DNA of 43,114 bases from Ruminococcus flavefaciens. GTDB taxonomy: Bacteria; Bacillota; Clostridia; Oscillospirales; Ruminococcaceae. The translations under genes were made by a program, and so were the position numbers. The stretch covers positions 1 to 43,114 of the forward strand of contig JAMPIL010000014.1 of NCBI GenBank assembly GCA_023662725.1. The letters run 5' to 3'. Positions 8,126 to 15,605 of the stretch are shown here, piece after piece; position 1 is the first letter of the stretch, and every line of letters starts with the position of its first letter. Under the pieces are notes generated by a model that was given only the letters and a program-made list of their open reading frames with translations, ran no database searches and was not told where the DNA came from.

Positions 8126-8476
8126 TCACTCCATAACGTGTTCCATAGCGTGGTAAAAGATTGTTTTAACATGAGCGTCGCAAAGGGAATAAAAAATTGT
8201 TTTTCCGTCCCTTCGGGTACTTACAAGCCTTGCCTGTTTCAGAACACGAAGCTGATGCGATATAGCGGACTGAGTCATTCCCAAAAGCTTTGCGATATCA
8301 CAGACGCACATTTCGCTCTGACAGAGGACAAAAATTATGCGTATTCTTGTAGAATCGCCAAAAACCTTAAGAAGCTCTGCCGCCTCGTAAAGAACCGATT
8401 CATCAGGCATAACCTTCGAGACTTTTTCTATTATTTCCTGATGCACACCGCATCCGCCGCAAATATGTTCATCCAT
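8126..8476 (-). CDS. ArsR/SmtB-family metal-responsive repressor
   Basis: A 116-residue winged-helix repressor. The HTH includes CDIAKLLGMTQSAISHQLR. Two metal sites can be read. The alpha-3 (CadC/SmtB-type) box has Cys57 and Cys59 in SEMCVCD. The C-terminal alpha-5 site fits DxHx10HxxE exactly (Asp100, His102, His113, Glu116), the zinc/cobalt-sensing arrangement of SmtB and CzrA. An extra CGGC pair (Cys7, Cys10) near the N-terminus may add thiol ligands. It lies second in an operon after a membrane protein gene, 4 bases apart, and before the amidohydrolase. A palindrome at 8934-8965 overlapping the operon promoter is the probable operator. Zn, Cd or Co is the likely inducer. Confidence 0.93.
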   Translation of the reverse strand: MDEHICGGCGVHQEIIEKVSKVMPDESVLYEAAELLKVFGDSTRIRIIFVLCQSEMCVCDIAKLLGMTQSAISHQLRVLKQARLVSTRRDGKTIFYSLCDAHVKTIFYHAMEHVME

Positions 8477-8480
8477 TATA

Positions 8481-8915
8481 TCATCTCCCTAAAAAAGCTA
8501 AAAACCAAATTACAGCGCCAACCACAGTCAGACTGAAAACAAATCCGGCAATACAGGTTATCATAGAAAACCTATCAAAAACCCTGCCCCTTTTTTTGTT
8601 CAAAAAAACACTGCACTGCTTACCCTTTTTATACATTATTTTAAATTCACTTGGAAAAAAGCATGGATATTCCTTTTCGCCGATCACATAAAAAGCGGAT
8701 TTAAATTTCCCGTCCGATGATTTATCAATTTTTGAAAAGACCGCAGTTTTCTTTTTTGAAAAAACAAGAATTACCGCAAACCTTGAAAAGATCAAAAAAA
8801 TAGATATTATAATCAATCCGACAATTCCGCCGGCGGCATAAAGCAAAAAATCCGTTCCAACTCCAAAAATAAAGCAAATCACACCAATAACAGCGATAAC
8901 GAGAAAAAATTCCAT
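8481..8915 (-). CDS. Unknown membrane protein, first gene of the arsR operon
   Basis: A 144-residue protein I do not recognise. Two hydrophobic stretches at residues ~3-52 could form two helices, followed by a basic soluble region (~53-110, KKKTAVFSKIDK, YKKGKQCSVFLNKKRGR) and a C-terminal helix (~117-140). The soluble part has one Cys in KEYPCFFPSEF and one in GKQCSVF. AGGAG stands upstream of the ATG. The gene lies directly behind the promoter carrying the arsR-type palindrome and overlaps closely with arsR (4-base gap), so metal-dependent expression is inferred. It has no recognisable transporter motif. Confidence 0.75.
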   Translation of the reverse strand: MEFFLVIAVIGVICFIFGVGTDFLLYAAGGIVGLIIISIFLIFSRFAVILVFSKKKTAVFSKIDKSSDGKFKSAFYVIGEKEYPCFFPSEFKIMYKKGKQCSVFLNKKRGRVFDRFSMITCIAGFVFSLTVVGAVIWFLAFLGR

Positions 8916-8933
8916 TATATTTTCTCCTAAAAA

Positions 8934-8977
8934 AATAACTATGCTAATATTATAGCATAGTTATTCAGATTCGTCAA
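8934..8977 (-). promoter_or_regulatory. Promoter with embedded palindromic ArsR-type operator
   Basis: A perfect inverted repeat, AATAACTATGCTA (8934-8946) and TAGCATAGTTATT (8953-8965), has a 6-base centre. The minus-strand promoter has TTGACG at 8972-8977, a 17-base spacer and TATAAT at 8949-8954, so the -10 box occupies the palindrome centre. A dimeric ArsR protein bound here would block RNA polymerase; the encoded repressor is the second gene downstream. Confidence 0.88.
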
Positions 8978-9019
8978 ACAAAATCAGAACATATTATATG
9001 GTAACAGCATTTTGCTTTT

Positions 9020-9150
9020 CTGCGTTTTAAGAAGAAGTTGTTCTCTTTATCTGCTGTTAATAGAATATTTACTCTCTTGGCATCCTGCCTAAATTATTAC
9101 AAATACCCTTTGGCAGGGGTGTGGGGACAGCGTCCCCTTAAAAAACGCAG
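9020..9150. repeat. Intergenic inverted-repeat element with internal G/C-rich hairpin
   Basis: CTGCGTTTT (9020-9028) is matched by AAAACGCAG (9142-9150), and an internal palindrome GGGGACAGCGTCCCC sits near 9123-9137. No T-tract follows on either strand, so it is not a plain terminator. It lies between the ATPase 3' end and the arsR-operon promoter. It could be a small repetitive element. Confidence 0.45.
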
Positions 9151-9162
9151 ATCACCTGTTTC

Positions 9163-11745
9163 TTATTTTTGGGATACCGTTTCCCTGATGATTCTAAGAA
9201 CCTGCGTTAACGCAAACGGAATTACAGCAAGTCCGACCATCTGAGCGAGGTTAACCGCCGTAAACGAATTGCTCACGCTCATAAACCCGTGGAACGGAAC
9301 GATCATAAGAACGGCTACAAGCAAAACTGCACCAAGACAGAAAGCTGCGATTGAAAACATATTTTTAGTAAATCCAAGCTTTGCAAGGGAATATTTTCCC
9401 CTGCTGTCGAATCCTTCAAAGAGACGTGCAAGGCATAATGTTCCGAAAGCCATTGTGCTTGCCATAGCCGCCGAATCGGTACAGCTCCTGCCTATCATAA
9501 AAGCCGTCATAACGCAGGCAGCAATGATAACGCTATGGAAAAGAATATAAAGACCTGTTTCCTTATTAAGAATGGATTCTTTTGAAGAACGTGGCTTTTC
9601 GTTCATAACACCGTCCTGCATAGGTTCCATACAAAGAGCAAGAGCCGGAAGCGAATCGGTGAGGAGATTTATAAATAAGAGGTGAACCGGCATAAACGGT
9701 AGCGGAAGATTGAGGATAGTTGTGAGAATAACTACTAAAATTGCCGCTGCGTTTCCTGCGAGGAGGAATTTTATAGCATTTTTGATATTGCTGTATATGC
9801 ATCTTCCGTTTGCTACTGCCTTAACTATAGTTGCGAAATTATCGTCGGCAAGTATCATTGAAGCAGCGTCCTTTGAAACCTCGGTTCCGGTGATACCCAT
9901 AGCAACGCCGATATCGGCTTTTTTAAGTGCAGGAGCGTCATTAACTCCGTCTCCGGTCATTGAAACGACCATATCCTTTTTCTGCCAAAGCTCGACTATT
10001 CTGATTTTGTGCACGGGAGAAACTCTCGCATATACCGAAACCTTTTCCAGCTTAGCGGAAAGCTCCTCATCGGAAATTTTATCAAGCTCACTGCCGTCCA
10101 TAGCTAAATCGCCATCTTTATATATACCGATTTCTTTGGCAATGGCAATAGCGGTCAGCTTATGATCTCCGGTTATCATGATAGGCTTTATTCCGGCAGA
10201 AATGCACTCTGCAACAGCTGCTTTGCTCTCTTCTCTCGGGGGATCGGTCATAGCGGTAAGACCGATGAAAATATAGTCGTATTCATCTTCAATACCGACA
10301 GGCTTATCACTTGAAAGGATTTTTTTAGCGAATGAGAGAACTCTCATTCCGTTTTCGGAATAATTCAGATTTGCCTTTTTTATTGCCTTGACATCATCCT
10401 CATTAATGGGACGCATCCGGCCGTCTGCGAGAATAAATTTAAGTCTCGGAACAAGAACATCCACAGCGCCTTTAGTATAAGCCGTTCTGGAATCGTCGAA
10501 TATGTGAACAGTAGTCATAAGCTTTCGATCGCTGTCGAAAGGGATTTCGTCCACACGGGGATTTTCCTCACGGATACGAACATATTCATCATTGCCGAGA
10601 TAATCGGAAAGAGCAGTTTCCGTCGGGTCGCCGAGCCACCCGTCGTCTGATTTTGCAGCGTCGTTGCAAAGAGCCATAGCGAGAATCAGTTCGTCCTTAG
10701 CAGCTTCACCGGTAAAGTTAAGATCACGCACCGTCATCTTATTCTGAGTAAGAGTACCCGTTTTATCCGAGCAGATTATAGAAACGCATCCAAGACCTTC
10801 AACAGCCTTAAGATCTTTAATGATAGCCTTCTGTTTGGACATTTTCTGAGTTCCGATAGCGAGAGAAATGGTAATAATAGAACTGAGAGCTTCCGGAATT
10901 GCAGCAACAGCAAGTGCTACAGCAAACATAAGAGCGTCAACAACAGGCTGTTCATTTATAAAGTAAGTCATAAGGAAAACAGCGATGCAAATTGCAATAA
11001 CCGCAATCGAAAGTATCTTGCTGAACTTATCAAGACTCACCTGAAGAGGAGTTTTCTTCTTTTTGGCATTCTGCATAAGCGAAGCTATCTTGCCTATTTC
11101 AGTATTCATTCCGACCGCCGTTACAACAGCAGTTCCACGACCGTTTGAAATATTCGAGCCTGAATATATCATATTCACTCTGTCACCGAGGGCAAGTTCC
11201 TCCGCATCTATTTTATCGGAAGATTTTACAACATTAAGCGATTCGCCGGTAAGAGCGCTTTCGTTCACCTGAAGAGAAGCTGCTTCAAGAAGCCTTCCGT
11301 CCGCCGCAGCAACATTTCCCGCCTCGATAAGCAGAATATCGCCGACAACAACTTCCGACGCAGGAATTTCCACCTGAACGCCGTTTCTGATAACTCTTGC
11401 GCTTGGCGAACTCATCGCTTTAAGACTGTTGAGCGACTTCTGAGCCTTGATATTCTGAACAGTACCCAGAACCGCATTCATGATAAGAACGACCAGAATA
11501 ACGATAGTGCTTCCTATTTCGCCGCTTATCATAGAAATGATCGAAGCAATGATAAGGATAACGACAAGCAGATCAGCAAACTGCTCTAAAAAAATCATTA
11601 GAATACTTTTTGGTTTTTCCTCGGTAATAGCGTTTTCACCGTTTTTAATACGGCTTTCATCAGCCTGCGGGGTTGTAAGACCTTTTTCCCTGTCCGAACC
11701 AAGCTCACGCAGAACATTTTCTGCATCCTGATTAAAATAATTCAT
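9163..11745 (-). CDS. P-type cation-transporting ATPase (type II; probable Mn2+/Ca2+ exporter)
   Basis: An 860-residue P2-type ATPase. The N-terminal cation-ATPase domain (FNQDAENVLRELGSD) is followed by the actuator motif TGES (166-169), the M4 motif PEALS (284-288, in place of the usual PEGLP), the phosphorylated Asp327 in CSDKTGTLTQNK, GDGVNDAPALKKAD, and the M6 motif INLLTDSLPAL. About ten membrane helices are visible. The ATG at 11745 follows AAGGAGAGGAAT; an upstream extension of the frame runs through the riboswitch terminator and is not coding. Sequence alone suggests a Ca2+-ATPase, but a yybP-ykoY riboswitch precedes it, as with the Mn2+-exporting ATPase of Lactococcus, so Mn2+ export is the better inference. 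Confidence 0.95.
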   Translation of the reverse strand: MNYFNQDAENVLRELGSDREKGLTTPQADESRIKNGENAITEEKPKSILMIFLEQFADLLVVILIIASIISMISGEIGSTIVILVVLIMNAVLGTVQNIKAQKSLNSLKAMSSPSARVIRNGVQVEIPASEVVVGDILLIEAGNVAAADGRLLEAASLQVNESALTGESLNVVKSSDKIDAEELALGDRVNMIYSGSNISNGRGTAVVTAVGMNTEIGKIASLMQNAKKKKTPLQVSLDKFSKILSIAVIAICIAVFLMTYFINEQPVVDALMFAVALAVAAIPEALSSIITISLAIGTQKMSKQKAIIKDLKAVEGLGCVSIICSDKTGTLTQNKMTVRDLNFTGEAAKDELILAMALCNDAAKSDDGWLGDPTETALSDYLGNDEYVRIREENPRVDEIPFDSDRKLMTTVHIFDDSRTAYTKGAVDVLVPRLKFILADGRMRPINEDDVKAIKKANLNYSENGMRVLSFAKKILSSDKPVGIEDEYDYIFIGLTAMTDPPREESKAAVAECISAGIKPIMITGDHKLTAIAIAKEIGIYKDGDLAMDGSELDKISDEELSAKLEKVSVYARVSPVHKIRIVELWQKKDMVVSMTGDGVNDAPALKKADIGVAMGITGTEVSKDAASMILADDNFATIVKAVANGRCIYSNIKNAIKFLLAGNAAAILVVILTTILNLPLPFMPVHLLFINLLTDSLPALALCMEPMQDGVMNEKPRSSKESILNKETGLYILFHSVIIAACVMTAFMIGRSCTDSAAMASTMAFGTLCLARLFEGFDSRGKYSLAKLGFTKNMFSIAAFCLGAVLLVAVLMIVPFHGFMSVSNSFTAVNLAQMVGLAVIPFALTQVLRIIRETVSQK

Positions 11746-11823
11746 ATTCCTCTCCTTTTCCCTAAGAGAACAAGCTCTGTATTTCTTCTTTGCCGGCATC
11801 CGGAACGATCTTGCGTCTGCAAA

Positions 11824-11865
11824 CAAAAAAAGACCTTTATTGCAGCAAAAGCGCAATAAAAGTCT
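11824..11865 (-). terminator. Riboswitch-controlled intrinsic terminator
   Basis: Minus-strand arms AGACTTTTATTGC (11853-11865) and GCAATAAAGGTCT (11831-11843) make a 13-bp stem with one G-U pair and a 9-base loop, followed by TTTTTT. The 5' arm overlaps the 3' strand of riboswitch helix P1, so the two structures are mutually exclusive. Confidence 0.9.
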
Positions 11866-11988
11866 TGCTAAAGCTTCAAAACGAACCGATCATTCTGAGC
11901 CTTGTCCGCCCGACAGCTTAAAGCCGTGGTTATGGCGATGCGGACACTTCTTCGGCAATGCCAAAGAGAAGCTACTCCCTTTTATTTT
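11853..11988 (-). ncRNA. yybP-ykoY manganese riboswitch
   Basis: On the minus strand the element opens AAAAGGGAGTAGC and closes AGCAAGACTTTTATT, the two conserved ends of the yybP-ykoY family. P1 pairs AATAAAAG (11979-11986) with CTTTTATT (11855-11862). An inner helix pairs GTCCGC (11940-11945) with GCGGAC (11904-11909), and a hairpin CTTTGGC / GCCGAAG lies between. Mn2+ binding stabilises P1 and releases the gene from the downstream terminator, so it should be an ON switch for the P-type ATPase. Confidence 0.88.
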
Positions 11989-11996
11989 ACATTAAT

Positions 11997-12025
11997 ATAA
12001 TATCATTAAATCAACTGAATGTCAA
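11997..12025 (-). promoter_or_regulatory. Promoter of the riboswitch-ATPase transcript
   Basis: Minus-strand TTGACA (12020-12025), 17-base spacer, TATTAT (11997-12002). The start would fall just ahead of the riboswitch P1 helix. Confidence 0.85.
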
Positions 12026-12204
12026 GAAAAACGGAAAAACTTTTTATAGAATTATAACAATTATCAAAATATTTTTCTGTACAAAAGAACCATTTCAAAC
12101 TTCTTAATGCACATCTATCCACATAAAAATTTGTGCACAATGTTCAATTCACAAGAATTATTATAAAAATTTTATTACATTTCAGAAACTTTTTGAATAA
12201 ATAC

Positions 12205-12233
12205 TTGAAATAAGCCATAATGAGTGATATAAT
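12205..12233 (+). promoter_or_regulatory. Promoter of the lipoprotein pair
   Basis: TTGAAA (12205-12210), 17-base spacer, TATAAT (12228-12233). The start would be near 12240, giving a leader of about 70 bases. Confidence 0.85.
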
Positions 12234-12269
12234 GGATATACGCTTATTTTAGGAATATCCAGAATAAGC
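12234..12269 (+). repeat. Interleaved inverted repeats at the transcript start
   Basis: GGATAT (12234-12239) matches ATATCC (12255-12260), and GCTTATT (12242-12248) matches AATAAGC (12263-12269). The order is A-B-A'-B', as in an H-type pseudoknot. Because the predicted start is near 12240, the first arm may lie outside the RNA, leaving a simple 5' hairpin from the B arms. Confidence 0.55.
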
Positions 12270-12311
12270 CAACACGCCATAATATAAACAGGATCTATAA
12301 GGAGATAACTT

Positions 12312-13211
12312 ATGAAAAGAAAATTAATTGCAATTTTCGCCGCCTGTATCACGCTTACCTGTGCTCTTGCATCGTGCGGAGACACAGATGAAAGCGAATC
12401 TGAAAAATCATCCCGTAAAAAGAATTCATCATCCGATGTATCCGATAAAGATGACATTGACGATGAAGACAGCGACGATGACAACGACGACGATGATGAC
12501 AAAAAAGAAAAAACAACTTCAGCGTCCGATGATGACAGCGAAGGTGACGATGTAACAGAACCCGATAAAGACGATGATTCAGACTTCGGCAACAGCGATG
12601 AAGCTATTGGCGGCGATATTACCGGATATTGGGAAATGCCCGATGAAGGCGACGAAACGATAGCAATGGGATTCGGCAAAAATGGAAACGGTTCTGTTTT
12701 TGTAGATGCAACGTCCATAATGTACTTCACAAGCGATCAGAAGCTTTGCATGGAAGGCATGGAATTTGACGCCGAATTCGACGGAAAAACAATAACTGTT
12801 ACAGCCAACCCAAGCGATTTCGGCGAACCTGAAGATACAGATATGGATCTCACTATCCTCACGCTTGAAAGAACAGGGAATTCTGACGCTTCCGGCTTAG
12901 ACGGAGAATATTCCCTCACAGGCGGAATGATGGGCGAAGTTATTATCAGCAGCTTTGCCGAGGAATTCAGTGCAGGAGCAGATATTCCGGTATATATGGT
13001 AATCGACGGTGAAAATTTCGGCATAAAGCTCGATAATCTGTTCACATATTCTACAAGCGGAAATATACTCGCAATTTCCGGACTCGATGCAATTTCAGAC
13101 GAGTTGGACGGTATGGAAAGCGGAGAAGTTCCATATTCGGTAAACGGCGATGAACTTACTATTTTTGACGATAACGGAGATATAATTATAATGACCCGTT
13201 TTGAATATTAA
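12312..13211 (+). CDS. Predicted lipoprotein with Asp/Ser-rich linker (paralogue 1)
   Basis: A 299-residue secreted lipoprotein. The signal peptide ends in the lipobox LASC (Cys21), so the mature protein should be membrane-anchored. Residues ~25-97 are a low-complexity spacer rich in Asp, Ser, Glu and Lys. The folded part from ~105 begins ITGYWEMP and contains repeated beta-type segments. The C-terminal half (DGEYSLTGGMMGEVI, then SVNGDELTIFDDNGD) aligns by eye with the next gene (DGEYDVQGGYLSDVI, then TLDGDSLTLTDLDDE), so the two are paralogues. AAGGAG precedes the ATG by 7 bases. No enzyme motif is visible; the acidic spacer might bind cations but that is speculation. Confidence 0.88.
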   Translation: MKRKLIAIFAACITLTCALASCGDTDESESEKSSRKKNSSSDVSDKDDIDDEDSDDDNDDDDDKKEKTTSASDDDSEGDDVTEPDKDDDSDFGNSDEAIGGDITGYWEMPDEGDETIAMGFGKNGNGSVFVDATSIMYFTSDQKLCMEGMEFDAEFDGKTITVTANPSDFGEPEDTDMDLTILTLERTGNSDASGLDGEYSLTGGMMGEVIISSFAEEFSAGADIPVYMVIDGENFGIKLDNLFTYSTSGNILAISGLDAISDELDGMESGEVPYSVNGDELTIFDDNGDIIIMTRFEY

Positions 13212-13232
13212 TTTAAAGGAGTAAATATTATT

Positions 13233-13889
13233 ATGAAAAAATTAACTTCACTTTTTCTTGGATGCATGATGATCACCTGTGCTTTCACTTCATGCGGAGA
13301 TAAGGACGAAAGCTCTTCCGAAAAGGCTGCTACAAAGAAGGATTCTATCGTAGGCACATGGGAAGGCAATATTGACGGCGCTTCCGGAAGATATATTTTC
13401 CAGGACAACGGCAAATTAACAATGTCTATGGAATGGAGCGAGTACCTTAACATGGACGGCAGCAGCTGTTATGTCGGCGGAACAGACGTTACAGATTATC
13501 TCGAATTCGACGGTTCCGAGTTTACTCTCGCAGAGAACGGAACAGAGATCATTTCCATGAAAAAGACCGAAAAAACTGACGCAGATAACTTTGACGGCGA
13601 ATACGACGTTCAGGGTGGCTATCTTTCCGATGTAATCGAAAGCCAGTTTGGTGAAGATGAATTCAATATTTCGATTACTTTTGACGGCAAGGCAACATAT
13701 TTCAACATAAAGGATATTGCGGATTACAGCGTTGACGGAGATAAGGTAACTCTCTCAAATATGCCTGAAGCAATGGCCGACGACGGTGAAACAACTGTTG
13801 AGATGAACTTTACACTTGATGGCGATTCACTTACCCTCACCGATCTTGATGACGAAGACGAAAAAATTGAATTTACAAGAGTAAAATAA
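13233..13889 (+). CDS. Predicted lipoprotein (paralogue 2)
   Basis: A 218-residue lipoprotein with lipobox FTSC (Cys20) after a short signal peptide. It starts 21 bases after paralogue 1, has AAAGGAG upstream, and is presumably cotranscribed. After a brief Ser/Glu/Lys linker the mature domain begins IVGTWEGNID, resembling the lipocalin-like GTW openings of small secreted beta-barrel proteins. It lacks the long Asp-rich spacer of paralogue 1. The hairpin at 13899-13930 terminates the unit. Function unknown. Confidence 0.88.
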   Translation: MKKLTSLFLGCMMITCAFTSCGDKDESSSEKAATKKDSIVGTWEGNIDGASGRYIFQDNGKLTMSMEWSEYLNMDGSSCYVGGTDVTDYLEFDGSEFTLAENGTEIISMKKTEKTDADNFDGEYDVQGGYLSDVIESQFGEDEFNISITFDGKATYFNIKDIADYSVDGDKVTLSNMPEAMADDGETTVEMNFTLDGDSLTLTDLDDEDEKIEFTRVK

Positions 13890-13898
13890 TCAATATAT

Positions 13899-13930
13899 CA
13901 GACCGGAAATTTTTCCGGTCTGTATTTTAA
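13899..13930 (+). terminator. Terminator after the lipoprotein pair
   Basis: Stem AGACCGGAA / TTCCGGTCT with a short loop, followed by a T-rich tail (TGTATTTT). It lies 10 bases after the stop codon of the second lipoprotein. Confidence 0.85.
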
Positions 13931-14048
13931 GTTAACCTCTGAAAAACTGCTTTATCAAGCAAATCCAGATGAGTATGTCAGAATTGAGGATGTTTCGTCC
14001 CACTTCGGGAATGAGCGATTCAGCAAATGGTATGCAAATCTGATTTAG
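13926..14048 (+). pseudogene. Possible coding remnant without a start codon
   Basis: The frame reading GAAAAACTGCTTTATCAAGC gives a protein-like stretch (LLYQANPDEYVRIEDVSSHF, then GNERFSKWYANLI) and ends in TAG at about 14046-14048. It has no start codon or ribosome binding site and follows a terminator. The composition resembles a real protein, vaguely like a KilA-N type segment, but that likeness is from memory. It could be a decayed gene fragment. Confidence 0.35.
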
Positions 14049-14094
14049 GAAAAAAGAGGTTTTCAAATTTTAATTTACGGAGGTGTAATTTTAA

Positions 14095-14181
14095 ATGGAC
14101 GTCGGCTCTGACGGCAGTTCTCCCGGGAACAGTAGATATATTCTTATTATATTCAGATTCAGACTACGCTATCTTTGTTAG
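14095..14181 (+). CDS. Putative 28-residue leader peptide upstream of the CNNM transporter
   Basis: A short frame with a strong GGAGGTG 9 bases before the ATG encodes a peptide opening MDVGSDGSSPGNSRY and closing ILIIFRFRLRYLC. The second half is hydrophobic and Arg-rich. Its stop codon TAG (14179-14181) lies inside the right arm of a hairpin (14164-14186). It sits 62 bases upstream of the transporter start and in its presumed leader. A leader peptide whose translation affects the hairpin is an inference; it may also be chance, although the ribosome binding site is good. Confidence 0.5.
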   Translation: MDVGSDGSSPGNSRYILIIFRFRLRYLC

Positions 14182-14186
14182 CGTAA
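14164..14186 (+). promoter_or_regulatory. Hairpin overlapping the leader-peptide stop codon
   Basis: TACGCTA and TAGCGTA form a perfect 7-bp stem around a TCTTTGT loop. No T-tract follows (AATATAATATATG comes next), so it is not a terminator. A TATAAT-like box occurs immediately after, within TAATATAATATATG. Confidence 0.6.
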
Positions 14187-14243
14187 TATAATATATGTAT
14201 CAAACTAAAAACGATCTATCACGAATATAATGGAGGATTTAAA

Positions 14244-15575
14244 ATGTTTACGCAGATAATTCTGCAAATTATTTTTATTGCGCTTTATGCAGTTTTCACC
14301 TGTGCAGAAACAGCAGTTATTTCCATCAATGACACTCTTCTTGAAAAGCTTGCGGCAAGCGGCGGAAAAAGAGCCATACGGCTGAAAAAGGTTATTGAAA
14401 GTCCTTCGAAATTTCTGTCGTCTGTCCACATTGCTATTTCGCTTATCGGATTTCTCGGCTCAGCGTTTGCAGCAGTTAATTTCTCAGGAAAACTTGCCGG
14501 ACTTTTTGAAAATATCATTTCAGGAATACCCCAAACCGCAATGCTCTATATTTCGGCAATAATTATTACGACAGCCGCATTATTTTTCACAATAGTCTTA
14601 GGCGAGCTTGTACCCAAACGTCTTGCTATGAAAAATCCTGAAAAGACGGCATTAAAAATGAGCGGATTCATTCTTATTGCGTCAAGATTTTTCATACCGC
14701 TTGTATGGATTACAAATGTTTTTTCAGGAGGCATTCTTAAAATAATAGGAGTTGATCCCACTGAAAATAAAGATGCCGTAACCGAAGAAGAAATACTTAT
14801 GATGTCCGATGCCGGAGCAGAAAAGGGCACTATCGACGAGGATGAAAACCGTATTATAAAAAATGTTTTTGCTTTTGACGACCTCACTGCTGAACAGGTC
14901 TGCACCCACCGTACCGACGTATCCGTTCTCTGGATCGAAGAAAGCGTTGAAACATGGGAAGAAACTATTCACCGCACCCGACACTCCGATTTTCCTGTCT
15001 GCGGCGAAAATGTAGACGACGTAATTGGTATACTTGACGCTAAAGACTATTTCCGCCTTGACGATAAAAGCCGTGAAAATGTATTGAAAAACGCAGTCCG
15101 TGAGCCTTGCTTCGTACACGAAAATATGAAAGCCGACAGACTTTTTGAACAGATGAAACGTACCGGTTCAGACCATTTTGCCGTTGTAGTTGATGAATAC
15201 GGGGGCATGAGCGGTATTATTACGATAACAGATCTCGTTGAAGAGCTTGTAGGAGACTTTGCCGACGATGACGATTTTGAATCTTCTGCAAAGCTTGAAC
15301 AGCTTGATGAAAACACCTGGCACGTCCCCGGAATCACTGCACTGAACGAGGTTTGCGACGAGCTTGAAATAACACTTCCTGCCGATAAATATGATACGTT
15401 CAGCGGTTATGTTATCGCCGAACTTGGCGAAATTCCCAAAAACGGAACTCAGGTCAATCTTGATGCCGATAATCTTCATATCGAAGTTATAGAAGTAAAT
15501 CATCATCGAATTGAACTCTGCCGTGTTCAGAAGCTGGAAACAAGCACTTCAGATGACGAAAAAAATGAAGAATAA
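14244..15575 (+). CDS. CNNM/HlyC-CorC family membrane transporter (DUF21-CBS-CorC)
   Basis: A 443-residue protein. Residues ~1-175 form a DUF21/CNNM membrane domain: a start rich in small residues (FTCAETAVISIND), several helices, and the conserved GELVPKRLAMKNPE segment. Two CBS-type motifs (~195-325) include VDEYGGMSGIITITDLVEELVG-type sequence, and a C-terminal CorC/HlyC domain (~340-425) contains DKYDTFSGYVIAELGEIP. The family exports Mg2+ or other divalent cations; the older name hemolysin is misleading. GGAGG precedes the ATG by 7 bases. A short frame and hairpin in the leader (14095-14186) suggest regulation. Length is typical. Confidence 0.93.
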   Translation: MFTQIILQIIFIALYAVFTCAETAVISINDTLLEKLAASGGKRAIRLKKVIESPSKFLSSVHIAISLIGFLGSAFAAVNFSGKLAGLFENIISGIPQTAMLYISAIIITTAALFFTIVLGELVPKRLAMKNPEKTALKMSGFILIASRFFIPLVWITNVFSGGILKIIGVDPTENKDAVTEEEILMMSDAGAEKGTIDEDENRIIKNVFAFDDLTAEQVCTHRTDVSVLWIEESVETWEETIHRTRHSDFPVCGENVDDVIGILDAKDYFRLDDKSRENVLKNAVREPCFVHENMKADRLFEQMKRTGSDHFAVVVDEYGGMSGIITITDLVEELVGDFADDDDFESSAKLEQLDENTWHVPGITALNEVCDELEITLPADKYDTFSGYVIAELGEIPKNGTQVNLDADNLHIEVIEVNHHRIELCRVQKLETSTSDDEKNEE

Positions 15576-15578
15576 AAA

Positions 15579-15605
15579 AAGGAGCTGAAAACAGCTCCTT
15601 TATGG
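15579..15605 (+). terminator. Weak terminator after the CNNM gene
   Basis: Stem AAGGAGCTG / CAGCTCCTT with a 4-base loop, immediately after the stop codon. The T-tract is poor (TTTATGG), so a second, stronger structure at 15739-15785 may finish the job. Confidence 0.65.

Noticed and set aside
11746-11856. N-terminal extension of the P-type ATPase (starting MRFCCNKGLF)
   Set aside because: It runs through the riboswitch terminator stem and lacks a ribosome binding site; the ATG at 11745 has AAGGAGAGG.
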